From Scandinavium manionii (lineage in GTDB: Bacteria; Pseudomonadota; Gammaproteobacteria; Enterobacterales; Enterobacteriaceae), in assembly GCF_024764775.1 (NCBI RefSeq), contig NZ_JALIGC010000040.1, forward strand, positions 310,001-374,000: a stretch of DNA of 64,000 nucleotides, in the 5' to 3' direction. This document shows positions 7,986 to 16,899 of this stretch, one piece after another (the first letter of the stretch is position 1; each line of letters starts with the position of its first letter). The notes under the pieces are model-generated. The model did not search any database. It was not told the DNA's origin and worked only from the letters and a program-made list of their open reading frames with translations. A program made the position numbers and the translations under genes.

Positions 7986-10622
7986 TTATTCATCAATCCT
8001 GATGCGCCAGGTCCGTGATTGCCCGGGTCTGTAACGCACCGGCTCGCCAGGAATGTGGCTCCCTTCCCCGAGAGGTTGCTCATCCATGCGCGTTTCCTCG
8101 CACACCGGGTGATGATGATTAAACCTCATTACCGACTCACAGCATTCGCTGTCGGAGGGGTTGAACAGCCGAATAATCAGCGCTTCGTCGTCTTCCGCTT
8201 TTTTCAATGCGCTGAGCTGACACCCCGTGGCCGGGAGCGTACACAGACTGAACGTTTCCGGCGCGGTAATTGCCGTCCGGTTCAGTTTCATCGCATCCCA
8301 CGGGATTTTGTTGTAGCACTGCACTGGCGTCAGCCAGCTGCGCGCCTGCTGCGCTACGCCTGCATTCAACGCCGAGCCACTGAACGGCAGCAGGCTGAAA
8401 CGGCAATGCAGTTCGCCGCGTACCTGGGAATCCGGCACCGACATTTTGATGCCTGAAGGACGCCCAGGCCGCAGCAGTAAATCTTCTTTACCCAGCAGCC
8501 CCACGCCGCGCAGCAACGTCAGGGCGAAGGCACTTTGCGTTTCACCGATGATTTCCACTTCGCGCAGACCTTCCGTGAACAGCGCCAGCCCATTCGGTCC
8601 TTGCTGAAGCGCGGCATAGTTGAGGAAATTCCACACCGGCACCGGTGCCTCTTTCCAGCCTTCGACCTTCCAGACGTTCATCGCCTGATCCTGGACCGGG
8701 CGATTAAGCGAACCAAACTGGGTATCCGTCAACACACTTTCCGCTTTATACGGGACGGGAATGCGCACCCGCACGCGGTGATCATTTGCCTGATTCAGCA
8801 CCTTCACATCAAACTCCACCCGACGGCCGTGATGGTTGAGAGTGATGGTGGTTTCGCAGGCCAATGACCCGCTAGTTTGACGTGCTGAACGTTCCGCCAG
8901 ATTTAGCGGCACCGCCAGAGTAGAACGTATCAGCGCCCTGCTCTGCCACGCATCATGCGACACAGAATGCTGATGTGTGCCTTTCGCGCTGGTGAGTAAC
9001 CACTCTTCCCGCGACGGCGAGTAGTCATACTCATCGCCGTCGTCAGAACCGTCTTCAAACTCCAGCACGCGGTCATAAATCAGCCCGCTTTCCTTATCTT
9101 CCATTTTCAGCGTGCCGTCGTCATTCAGGCTGATACGCCAGAAGCTGTTTTCCAGTAGTGCGTCACTCTGCGCCTCGACACTCGCCAGTTGCCCTTCTTC
9201 ACCCGCCAGCACCTGTAACGTCAGCCAGCCCATCGCTGGCAGAACCTGACGCAGCTGAATGTCGTATTCCATAAACGGCTCGTAGTTGCCGTAATGAACA
9301 ATCTGGCGATCCACCAGGCCTGGGTCGATTTCACGTTTATCGCGGATAAAGTACGGCACATCCTGGCCGTCGCTGTCGGTCAGGCGGAAACGGCTGGCGC
9401 GCAGGCGGATAGTGGTGTTGATCACTTCATCGCGCGGCCACGGCATCAGATTGAACAGCGTCAGCTTGTCGCCCTCGCTGCGTGCCATGTTGTCGACGAT
9501 TTTACGCATGTAGAAGGTGACCAGGCTGTCAGCCATGTCTTCCGCCAGCCAAAAGCGGCTCATGATTTCCCGATGCACTTTGTCGCTACAGCAGCAGCCG
9601 ATGCTGTCGTGGGCGTGATTTTTGAGGATCTCTTTCCACATTTTTTCCAGCAAGCCGTGGTGATATTCAAAACCGAGCGTCCAGGCCAGCGCCGCCAGCG
9701 GTTCGAGCACATTGACAATTTTGTTCTCGATTCGCGCGTGGGCGATTTTGATGTCCATCCGCGTTGAACCGATGGTGCGGTGAACGCGCATATATTTGCC
9801 GTCGTTGAACTCCCCGGTTAGCGTTGCCAGCGCATCTCGCTGCTTTTCAATCCGCTCAAATATCTCCTCAAAACGGCTCAGCACAAATTCACGCTGCGGA
9901 TAAATTTCCCGCAGTTTGTCCATCACCGCAAAAATGTTCTGCTGGAGCGGCATCTGATCGTGACCATTCGGCAGCAAAATCTCTTTGGTTTGCGAGGCTT
10001 TTTCCAGCACCTCAAAATAACTATCGAGGCGTTTTCGCAGGCCCGCTTCATCCTCCGGTAAGTACTTACCAATCGCGTAGCCCAGCGGTAGTACCTGCGC
10101 CGTCACTTCGCTGCCGTCCTGACTGCGCCACAGAAACTCCGTTTTATCTGTGCCGTGACGCTCCGAACAACCGCGCCAAAACATTGCCCGTTTAATACCA
10201 AAACCGTTATAGATGTGCGGCAATTGGCCCGACATGCCGAAGGAATCCGGCAGATAGCCAATTTTCATCGGCTCGCCGAACGACAGGCAATCGCGCATGC
10301 CGTACATCAAATTGCGGACAATCGATTCGCCGGCCACAACCGTGGTATCCGTTTGCGTGTACCACGGCCCGATAATCAGCTTTCCAGCCTGAACCAACGC
10401 TTTTACACGGGTGTGATTTTCCGGCTTAACGGCAAAGTAATCCTCGAGAATAGCGGTTTGCCCATCGAGCACGTAATACTTGTATTCCGGGTCCTGCTCC
10501 AGACGAGTCAGGATCTCTTCCATATTGTTGACCAGCAAAATGCGTGACTCTTCGGTGGTGAAGTACCACTCACGGTCCCAGTGCATATGCGGCGTGATGT
10601 GAACGCGAGATACAGCTTTCAT
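7986..10622 (-). CDS. mngB: Mannosylglycerate hydrolase (alpha-mannosidase, GH38)
   Basis: MngB cleaves 2-O-(6-phospho-mannosyl)-glycerate to mannose 6-phosphate and glycerate in the cytoplasm. The 878-residue product (E. coli 877) begins with the GH38 metal site THPHMHWDREWY-like motif (HITPHMHWDREWYF, residues 8-21) and has the nucleophile region GYLPDSFGMSGQLPHIYNGFG and the HAHDSIGCCCSDKVHRE segment. It is 17 bases downstream of mngA, the transporter that supplies its phosphorylated substrate. The C-terminal 60 residues are less conserved than the rest. Confidence 0.95.
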   Translation of the reverse strand: MKAVSRVHITPHMHWDREWYFTTEESRILLVNNMEEILTRLEQDPEYKYYVLDGQTAILEDYFAVKPENHTRVKALVQAGKLIIGPWYTQTDTTVVAGESIVRNLMYGMRDCLSFGEPMKIGYLPDSFGMSGQLPHIYNGFGIKRAMFWRGCSERHGTDKTEFLWRSQDGSEVTAQVLPLGYAIGKYLPEDEAGLRKRLDSYFEVLEKASQTKEILLPNGHDQMPLQQNIFAVMDKLREIYPQREFVLSRFEEIFERIEKQRDALATLTGEFNDGKYMRVHRTIGSTRMDIKIAHARIENKIVNVLEPLAALAWTLGFEYHHGLLEKMWKEILKNHAHDSIGCCCSDKVHREIMSRFWLAEDMADSLVTFYMRKIVDNMARSEGDKLTLFNLMPWPRDEVINTTIRLRASRFRLTDSDGQDVPYFIRDKREIDPGLVDRQIVHYGNYEPFMEYDIQLRQVLPAMGWLTLQVLAGEEGQLASVEAQSDALLENSFWRISLNDDGTLKMEDKESGLIYDRVLEFEDGSDDGDEYDYSPSREEWLLTSAKGTHQHSVSHDAWQSRALIRSTLAVPLNLAERSARQTSGSLACETTITLNHHGRRVEFDVKVLNQANDHRVRVRIPVPYKAESVLTDTQFGSLNRPVQDQAMNVWKVEGWKEAPVPVWNFLNYAALQQGPNGLALFTEGLREVEIIGETQSAFALTLLRGVGLLGKEDLLLRPGRPSGIKMSVPDSQVRGELHCRFSLLPFSGSALNAGVAQQARSWLTPVQCYNKIPWDAMKLNRTAITAPETFSLCTLPATGCQLSALKKAEDDEALIIRLFNPSDSECCESVMRFNHHHPVCEETRMDEQPLGEGSHIPGEPVRYRPGQSRTWRIRIDE

Positions 10623-10639
10623 CTTCGTTTCCTGTTCAG

Positions 10640-12556
10640 TTAAGGCATGACGCTGTCGGGAATATATTTACCAGCTTTGACTGCCTGGCGACGCCAGAGG
10701 ACAAGCACGCAGGTAGAGATAGCCGCGCCAATAATGGCTGAGGCAAACCAGCCCACGGCGGCCAGCACGCCACCGAGACCGCCATCGTGCAGTAAAAAGA
10801 GTGAGAAAATACCGGCGCCCGGCGTCGACAGACCGATATTCATGCTGCCCACCAGCGCGCCGGTCACCATCGAGCCCAGCACAAACGAGCCAATCACCCG
10901 GAGCGGATCTTCAATCGCCATCGGAATTGCCCCTTCGGTAATGCCCGCCAGACCGAGCAGCCAGGTCGATTTGCCGGTTTCAATTTCGAACGTTTTAAAC
11001 AGACGAGGCGCAATCAGGGTGGAAGCGGTGACGGTGAAGGCCGAAACCATTTTCACCGAGGCAAAAATCGCATACGGGCCGTAAACACCGTTGGCCATCG
11101 CCCCCAGACAGAAGGCATATGCCGCTTTGTTGACCGGGCCGCCAAGGTCGAACGAGCACATGAAGCCGAGGATCGCGCCCAATACCAGCGCGTTGGACCC
11201 CGACAGGCCATTCAACCATGCGGTTAAACCGTTGTTTACCCACGCCACGGGTTCGCCGACTACGAACAACATCAGGCTGCCCGCGCCGAGGGTACCGAGA
11301 ACCGGATAGAGGTAATAGGTCAGAAAACCGTTGTAGCGGTTATTGAGACGGATATGGTTTTTCACCCAGCGCATCAGATAGCCCGCAATCAGGCCGCCCG
11401 CCACTGCGCCAAGGAAGCCGGAGCCAATCATGTTCGCCGCAAGCCCAGCCGCAAAGCCCGGTGCCAGCGCGGGTTTGTCGGCCAGAGAATAAGCCGTGTA
11501 GGCCGCCAGAACCGGCACCATGAGTGTGCCCAGCATGCCCCCGCCTAACTTGCGGTACATCCACAACCACGAGTTTTCCTGATCAAACAGATGTTGCAAG
11601 CCAAACATTTGCGCCAGAAGAACCGCCACCGCCAGCACGGTGCCGCCCGCAACGATCAACGGCACGGCAAACGAAATACCGCTCAGTAGCGCCTGTTTCA
11701 GTTCGGTCTTCACGCTTTTCTTCTCGTGACTTTCGCTCTGAAGCTGGCGCTGTTCTGTGGGCGGTTTCAGCGTCAGCGCCTGCTCGATAAGCGCTTCGGC
11801 ATGGCGAATCGGCTCGGCCACTGGCACCGTCATCGACGGGATCCCGTTGAAACGTTCGGATTCTTTAACCGCCACTTCGGTCGCAAAAATGCAGGCCCGG
11901 GCTGCGTTAAGCTGCTCTGCCGTCAGGCGGTTTTCGATTCCGTTCGCGCCCTGCCGCTCGACACAGACGTTGATGCCGAGTTTCTGCCCGGCTTTTTCCA
12001 GATATTCAGCTGCCATATAGGTGTGTGCGATGCCAGCCGGACAGGCGGTCACGCAGACGATGGTTGGGGCGTTTTTCACAACGGGCGCGTCTGCCACATC
12101 CGGCGGCGCGTCCAGCACTCGCAATAATTCTTCCGCTGAGGTGGCCGCACACACGGCGGCACGCACCTCATCGTCCACCAGCCGGGACGTCAGCGCCGTG
12201 AGCAGCTGCATGTGTGTGGAACCCGCCTGCGCGGGCGGGATAGCCAGCAGCACAACCAGGTTCACCTCTTCCTCGCCGTCCACGCCTTCCCACAGAATGG
12301 GCTCTGAGAGCGTCGCCACGGCAAACGCGGCTTCGTTTACGGCAAGACTTTTACCGTGCGGCACCGCCAGTCCCTCGCCCAGCGCCGTCGGCCCTTCACT
12401 TTCACGGGCAAAGACATCAGCCAGAAAACCGTCCAGGCTGGAAATTTTACCGAGCGCTTCCAGCCGGCTAGCCAAAGCACGGATCGTTTCATCGCGGCAG
12501 GTAAAAGTGGCCTGCAAGCAGAGTGCATCCGGGTGCGTTAACGTCGTCAGGTTCAT
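10640..12556 (-). CDS. mngA: PTS 2-O-alpha-mannosyl-D-glycerate transporter, EIIABC
   Basis: A fructose-family PTS permease that imports and phosphorylates mannosylglycerate. Domains in order: EIIA (about 1-150, active-site His in AVPHGKS), EIIB (about 160-260, phospho-Cys in CVTACPAGIAHTYMAAEYL) and a membrane EIIC domain (about 280-638). A TTG-started extension at 12574 is possible, but the ATG at 12556 has GAGG six bases upstream and begins MNLTTLTHPDALCLQ, the point where homology is strong, giving 638 residues. It is divergent from its regulator mngR. Confidence 0.95.
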   Translation of the reverse strand: MNLTTLTHPDALCLQATFTCRDETIRALASRLEALGKISSLDGFLADVFARESEGPTALGEGLAVPHGKSLAVNEAAFAVATLSEPILWEGVDGEEEVNLVVLLAIPPAQAGSTHMQLLTALTSRLVDDEVRAAVCAATSAEELLRVLDAPPDVADAPVVKNAPTIVCVTACPAGIAHTYMAAEYLEKAGQKLGINVCVERQGANGIENRLTAEQLNAARACIFATEVAVKESERFNGIPSMTVPVAEPIRHAEALIEQALTLKPPTEQRQLQSESHEKKSVKTELKQALLSGISFAVPLIVAGGTVLAVAVLLAQMFGLQHLFDQENSWLWMYRKLGGGMLGTLMVPVLAAYTAYSLADKPALAPGFAAGLAANMIGSGFLGAVAGGLIAGYLMRWVKNHIRLNNRYNGFLTYYLYPVLGTLGAGSLMLFVVGEPVAWVNNGLTAWLNGLSGSNALVLGAILGFMCSFDLGGPVNKAAYAFCLGAMANGVYGPYAIFASVKMVSAFTVTASTLIAPRLFKTFEIETGKSTWLLGLAGITEGAIPMAIEDPLRVIGSFVLGSMVTGALVGSMNIGLSTPGAGIFSLFLLHDGGLGGVLAAVGWFASAIIGAAISTCVLVLWRRQAVKAGKYIPDSVMP

Positions 12557-12746
12557 CACGATCCTCACTCTCAAAGTGTAAAAACGGCCAGTCAGCCATT
12601 CAGTTAGGAGGATCTTGCCAGATAAAATAATACATTTATGTGATCACTTTCTCTTAACTAGATAATTTGTATTTGATTTGTATTATTTACAAGTGCGGTC
12701 AAGCAGGCATAATTCGTATTATCAATGTAGTGAATAGGCAGACAAC
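12557..12746. promoter_or_regulatory. mngA-mngR divergent promoter region with repeated ATTTGTATT motifs
   Basis: The AT-rich 190-base gap separates the two divergent genes. It holds two exact copies of ATTTGTATT at 12665-12673 and 12676-12684 (11 bases apart) and a near copy ATTCGTATT at 12712-12720. A TGTGATCACT sequence near 12640 resembles half of a CRP site. Binding of MngR to the repeats is an inference from position. Confidence 0.45.
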
Positions 12747-13463
12747 ATGACCAAAAAACCGATGTATCGGCAGATTGCGGATACCCTGCGTGAACGCGTG
12801 CAGCGCGGCGAATTAAAGCCCGGCGATGCGCTACCCACCGAGTCTGCCCTACAAGAAGAGTTTGCCGTGAGCCGCGTGACCGTGCGCCAGGCGCTGAAAC
12901 AACTCACCCAGGAAGCCATTATCGAGAGCATTCAGGGCAGCGGGTCATACGTTAAGGCTGAGCGAGTCAATTACGATATCTATCAGCTCACCAGTTTTTA
13001 CGAAAAGCTGATTGACCGAAACGTGGAAACGCACAGCAACGTGCGGGTTTTCGAGGCAATTGATGCCTGTCAGGAGATGGCGGAAAAACTGCAAGTCGCA
13101 GTGGGCGAGAAAATCTGGCACGTCAAACGTGTGCGTTTTATTCAGCAAAAACCGGTCACGCTGGAAGAAACCTGGATGCCGTTGACGCTGTTTCCCGATC
13201 TCACCTGGCAGGTGATGGAAAACTCCAAATATCATTTTATCGAGGCCGTCAAAAAATTGGTTATTGACCGCAGCGAGCAGGAAATCGTGCCAATAATGCC
13301 GTCGGAAGAAGCCGTGACATTGCTCGGCTTAGACCCCAACCAGCCGATTCTGGAAAAAATCTCACGCGGCTATCTGGATGACGGAAAAGTCTTTGAATAC
13401 AGCCGCAATGCTTTCAAAAGTGACGATTACAAATTCACCCTGGTCGCCAAACGCAGGCAATAA
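12747..13463 (+). CDS. mngR: GntR-family (HutC subfamily) transcriptional regulator of the mng operon
   Basis: MngR represses mngAB in E. coli. The 238-residue product has an N-terminal winged helix (about 1-70; LPTESALQEEFAVSRVTVRQALKQL) and a C-terminal UTRA ligand domain (about 85-235; LEETWMPLTLFPDL, ILEKISRGYLDDGKVFEYSRNAF). It is transcribed away from mngA and converges on sucD. Confidence 0.94.
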   Translation: MTKKPMYRQIADTLRERVQRGELKPGDALPTESALQEEFAVSRVTVRQALKQLTQEAIIESIQGSGSYVKAERVNYDIYQLTSFYEKLIDRNVETHSNVRVFEAIDACQEMAEKLQVAVGEKIWHVKRVRFIQQKPVTLEETWMPLTLFPDLTWQVMENSKYHFIEAVKKLVIDRSEQEIVPIMPSEEAVTLLGLDPNQPILEKISRGYLDDGKVFEYSRNAFKSDDYKFTLVAKRRQ

Positions 13464-13530
13464 AAAAGGCCACTGCTAAAGTGGCCAACCATGTCGAAAA
13501 CGGACATATAAAGCTCCCCGCATGGGGAGC
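13463..13530 (-). terminator. Terminator region at the end of the sdh-suc operon
   Basis: Two hairpins follow sucD on the minus strand: GCTCCCC-loop-GGGGAGC (13513-13530) and then GGCCACT-loop-AGTGGCC (13468-13486). The second is followed by a T-rich run (TTTTTTATT), making it the intrinsic terminator. The same hairpins lie at the mngR end on the plus strand but lack a plus-strand T-run. Confidence 0.82.
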
Positions 13531-13541
13531 AGAGAGGATTA

Positions 13542-14411
13542 TCAGGCGATGATGGTTTTCAGCGCTTCGCCGATGTCTGCCAGGCTACGAACGGTTTTCA
13601 CACCGGCCGCTTCCAGAGCGGCGAATTTCTCGTCCGCAGTCCCTTTCCCGCCGGCAATGATCGCGCCCGCGTGGCCCATACGTTTACCTTTCGGCGCAGT
13701 TACACCCGCGATGTAGCCGACAACCGGTTTGGTCACGTGTTCTTTGATGTAGGCTGCCGCTTCTTCTTCAGCGCTACCGCCGATCTCACCGATCATCACG
13801 ATCGCTTCGGTCTGCGGATCTTCCTCGAACATTTTCAGGATATCGATGAAGTTAGAGCCAGGGATCGGGTCACCGCCGATGCCCACACAGCTGGACTGGC
13901 CGAAACCGTAATCGGTAGTCTGCTTAACCGCTTCATAAGTCAGGGTGCCTGAACGGGAAACGATACCCACTTTACCCGGCTTGTGAATGTGGCCTGGCAT
14001 GATGCCGATTTTGCTCTGACCTGGGGTGATAACACCCGGGCAGTTCGGGCCAATCATACGTACGCCAGCTTCATCCAGTTTCACTTTCACGGTCAGCATA
14101 TCCAGAGTCGGGATACCTTCGGTGATGGTGATGATGAGCTTAATGCCTGCGTCGATGGCTTCCAGAATGGAGTCTTTGCAGAACGGAGCCGGAACGTAGA
14201 TAACAGAAGCCGTTGCGCCCGTTGCTTCAACAGCTTCACGCACGGTGTTGAACACCGGCAGATCCAGGTGCGTGGTGCCGCCTTTGCCTGGCGTTACGCC
14301 GCCAACCATGTTGGTTCCGTAAGCAATCGCTTGTTCAGAGTGGAAAGTCCCCTGGCTACCGGTGAAGCCCTGGCAGATAACCTTGGTGTTTTTATCAATT
14401 AAAATGGACAT
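13542..14411 (-). CDS. sucD: Succinyl-CoA synthetase alpha subunit
   Basis: SucD carries the phospho-histidine of succinyl-CoA synthetase, which makes ATP/GTP from succinyl-CoA. The 289-residue product has the CoA-binding Rossmann domain (GFTGSQGTFHSEQAI, near 16-30) and the active-site His in GHAGAIIAGGKGTADEK near residue 246. Its ATG overlaps the sucC stop (TAATG), so the alpha and beta subunits are translationally coupled. Confidence 0.98.
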   Translation of the reverse strand: MSILIDKNTKVICQGFTGSQGTFHSEQAIAYGTNMVGGVTPGKGGTTHLDLPVFNTVREAVEATGATASVIYVPAPFCKDSILEAIDAGIKLIITITEGIPTLDMLTVKVKLDEAGVRMIGPNCPGVITPGQSKIGIMPGHIHKPGKVGIVSRSGTLTYEAVKQTTDYGFGQSSCVGIGGDPIPGSNFIDILKMFEEDPQTEAIVMIGEIGGSAEEEAAAYIKEHVTKPVVGYIAGVTAPKGKRMGHAGAIIAGGKGTADEKFAALEAAGVKTVRSLADIGEALKTIIA

Positions 14412-15577
14412 TATTTCCCCTCCACTGCGGCAACGACCTGCTGAGCGGCATCCGTCAGACTTTTCGCTGCAATAATATTCAGACCGCTGTCGGCGAGTTT
14501 TTTCGCGCCGAGTTCAGCGTTGTTACCTTCCAGACGTACGACAACCGGCACGTTTACGCCGACTTCTTCAACAGCGCCGATGATGCCGTCAGCAATCAGA
14601 TCGCAACGTACGATCCCACCGAAAATGTTAACCAGGACGGCTTTCACGTTGTCATCAGAGAGGATGATTTTGAACGCTTCGGTTACGCGCTCTTTGGTTG
14701 CGCCGCCGCCCACGTCGAGGAAGTTAGCCGGTTCGCCGCCGTGCAGCTTAACGATGTCCATCGTACCCATCGCCAGGCCTGCGCCGTTAACCATGCAACC
14801 GATGTTGCCGTCGAGTGCAACGTAGTTCAGTTCCCACTGTGCAGCCTGCGCTTCACGTGGATCTTCCTGAGACTGGTCGCGCATTTCACGCAGATCCGGC
14901 TGGCGGAACAGCGCATTGCCGTCAGCGCCGAGCTTGCCGTCGAGGCAAATCAGGTCGCCCTGCTTGGTGATAACCAGCGGGTTGATTTCGATCAGTGCCA
15001 GGTCACGATCCAGGAAGATGTTCGCCAGACCCATAAAGATCTTGGTGAACTGCTGAACCAGTTTGCCTTCCAGACCCAGTTTGAACGCCAGCTCGCGACC
15101 CTGATATGGCATAGGACCCGCCAGAGGATCGATAGCCACTTTGTGGATCAGGTGCGGGGTTTCTTCCGCAACTTTTTCGATTTCCACGCCGCCTTCAGTA
15201 GACGCCATGAACACCACGCGACGGGAGCTACGGTCAACCACAGCACCCAGATAGAGTTCTTTCGCGATATCGGTCGCCGCTTCAACCAGAATCTGGTTTA
15301 CCGGCTGGCCATTCGCATCTGTTTGATAGGTTACCAGGCGTTTGCCGAGCCAATGCTCTGCGAAAGCGCGAATGTCTTCTTTGCTGTTAACGACTTTAAC
15401 GCCACCCGCTTTACCGCGGCCGCCAGCGTGAACCTGGCATTTCACGACCCAAGGGCCGGTGCCGATTTTAGAAGCCGCTTCTTCAGCTTCACGCGGAGTT
15501 GAGCAGGCGTAGCCTACTGGCGCAGGTAAACCGTAGCGGGCAAACAGCTGTTTGGCCTGGTATTCATGTAAGTTCAT
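14411..15577 (-). CDS. sucC: Succinyl-CoA synthetase beta subunit
   Basis: SucC binds nucleotide and catalyses with SucD. The 388-residue product has an ATP-grasp fold at the N-terminus (MNLHEYQAKQLFARYGLPAP; VKCQVHAGGRGKAGGVKVV) and the C-terminal ligase domain (NIFGGIVRCDLIADGII). Length equals E. coli. It follows sucB after an 81-base spacer that contains a strong hairpin. Confidence 0.98.
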   Translation of the reverse strand: MNLHEYQAKQLFARYGLPAPVGYACSTPREAEEAASKIGTGPWVVKCQVHAGGRGKAGGVKVVNSKEDIRAFAEHWLGKRLVTYQTDANGQPVNQILVEAATDIAKELYLGAVVDRSSRRVVFMASTEGGVEIEKVAEETPHLIHKVAIDPLAGPMPYQGRELAFKLGLEGKLVQQFTKIFMGLANIFLDRDLALIEINPLVITKQGDLICLDGKLGADGNALFRQPDLREMRDQSQEDPREAQAAQWELNYVALDGNIGCMVNGAGLAMGTMDIVKLHGGEPANFLDVGGGATKERVTEAFKIILSDDNVKAVLVNIFGGIVRCDLIADGIIGAVEEVGVNVPVVVRLEGNNAELGAKKLADSGLNIIAAKSLTDAAQQVVAAVEGK

Positions 15578-15613
15578 GCGTTCTATCCACTTTAGAAAAT
15601 CATTATCATTTTA

Positions 15614-15639
15614 CCTCCAGGCCGCATCCGGCCCGGAGG
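15614..15639 (-). other. Intercistronic hairpin between sucB and sucC
   Basis: CCTCC-A-GGCC, a six-base loop, then GGCC-C-GGAGG gives a stem with one mismatch. No T-run follows on the minus strand, so it is probably a message-stability or processing element inside the operon rather than a terminator. Confidence 0.6.
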
Positions 15640-15658
15640 ACAGGTGATACAGGGCTTA

Positions 15659-16885
15659 CTACACGTCCAGCAGCAGACGAGTCGGATCTTCCAGCAGCTC
15701 TTTGATGGCTACGAGGAAGCCCACAGACTCACGACCATCGATCAGGCGATGATCGTAGGACAGTGCCAGGTACATCATTGGCAGAATTTCAACTTTGCCA
15801 TCAACCGCCATCGGCCTGTCTTTAATGGCGTGCATGCCAAGGATCGCGCTCTGCGGTGGGTTGATGATTGGCGTAGACATCAGGGAACCGAACACGCCGC
15901 CGTTGGTGATGGTGAAGTTACCGCCGGTCAAGTCTTCTACCGTTAGCTTGCCATCACGGCCTTTCAGCGCCAGCGTTTTGATGTTCTTCTCGATGTCAGC
16001 CATGCCGAGCGCGTCAACGTCACGCAGAACTGGCGTTACCAGGCCACGTGGCGTGGAAACTGCCATGCTGACATCGAAGTAGTTGTGGTAAACCACATCT
16101 TCGCCATCGATAGAAGCGTTCACTTCCGGGTAGCGTTTCAGCGCTTCAACCACGGCTTTCACGTAGAAGGACATGAAGCCCAGACGGATACCGTGACGTT
16201 TTTCAAACGCATCGCCGTACTGCTTACGCAGATCCATGATTGGCTTCATGTTGACTTCGTTGAAGGTCGTCAGCATGGCGGTTGAGTTTTTCGCTTCCAG
16301 CAGACGCTCAGCTACGCGTTTGCGCAGGCGGGTCATCGGTACACGTTTCTCAGAGCGGCCTGCCAGCGGAGCCGGAGCAGCGGCGGCTGATGCGGCTTCT
16401 GGCGCTTTCGCTTCAGATTTAGCCGGGCCTTTTGCCAGATGTTTTTCAACGTCTTCGCGCGTCAGACGACCGCCCACACCGGTGCCTTTGAGAGCAGCGG
16501 CGTCGAGGTTATGCTCAGCCAGCAGGCGACGAATCGCCGGGCTCAGTGCGTCATTACTCTGTTCTTCCAAAGAAGCCTGCTGGCGCTGAGCCGGCGTGGA
16601 ATCTTTAGCTTCAGATTTCGCGCTGGACTCTTTCCCGGCGCTGTTGCCTTCACGCAGGCGGCCAAGGATCTGACGAGAAGTTACAGTAGTGCCTTCGTCT
16701 TCCAGAACTGCATCCAGAATGCCGTCGGCCGACGCCGGTACTTCCAGTACCACTTTGTCAGTTTCGATTTCTACCAGAACTTCATCGCGGACTACCGCAT
16801 CGCCTGGCTTCTTGTGCCAGGTAGCAACCGTTGCATCGGCTACAGATTCCGGCAGGTCGGGAACAAGAATATCTACGCTACTCAT
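15659..16885 (-). CDS. sucB: 2-oxoglutarate dehydrogenase E2, dihydrolipoyllysine succinyltransferase
   Basis: SucB forms the core of the 2-oxoglutarate dehydrogenase complex. The 408-residue product (E. coli 405) has a lipoyl domain with the lipoylated Lys44 in EIETDKVVLEV, a linker rich in Ser, Ala and Pro, a peripheral-subunit binding domain (LSPAIRRLLAEHNLD), an Ala/Pro linker, and the catalytic domain ending SYDHRLIDGRE with the active-site His. The three extra residues sit in the linkers. It starts 14 bases after sucA. Confidence 0.98.
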   Translation of the reverse strand: MSSVDILVPDLPESVADATVATWHKKPGDAVVRDEVLVEIETDKVVLEVPASADGILDAVLEDEGTTVTSRQILGRLREGNSAGKESSAKSEAKDSTPAQRQQASLEEQSNDALSPAIRRLLAEHNLDAAALKGTGVGGRLTREDVEKHLAKGPAKSEAKAPEAASAAAAPAPLAGRSEKRVPMTRLRKRVAERLLEAKNSTAMLTTFNEVNMKPIMDLRKQYGDAFEKRHGIRLGFMSFYVKAVVEALKRYPEVNASIDGEDVVYHNYFDVSMAVSTPRGLVTPVLRDVDALGMADIEKNIKTLALKGRDGKLTVEDLTGGNFTITNGGVFGSLMSTPIINPPQSAILGMHAIKDRPMAVDGKVEILPMMYLALSYDHRLIDGRESVGFLVAIKELLEDPTRLLLDV

Positions 16886-16899
16886 TTTGTATCCTTTAA

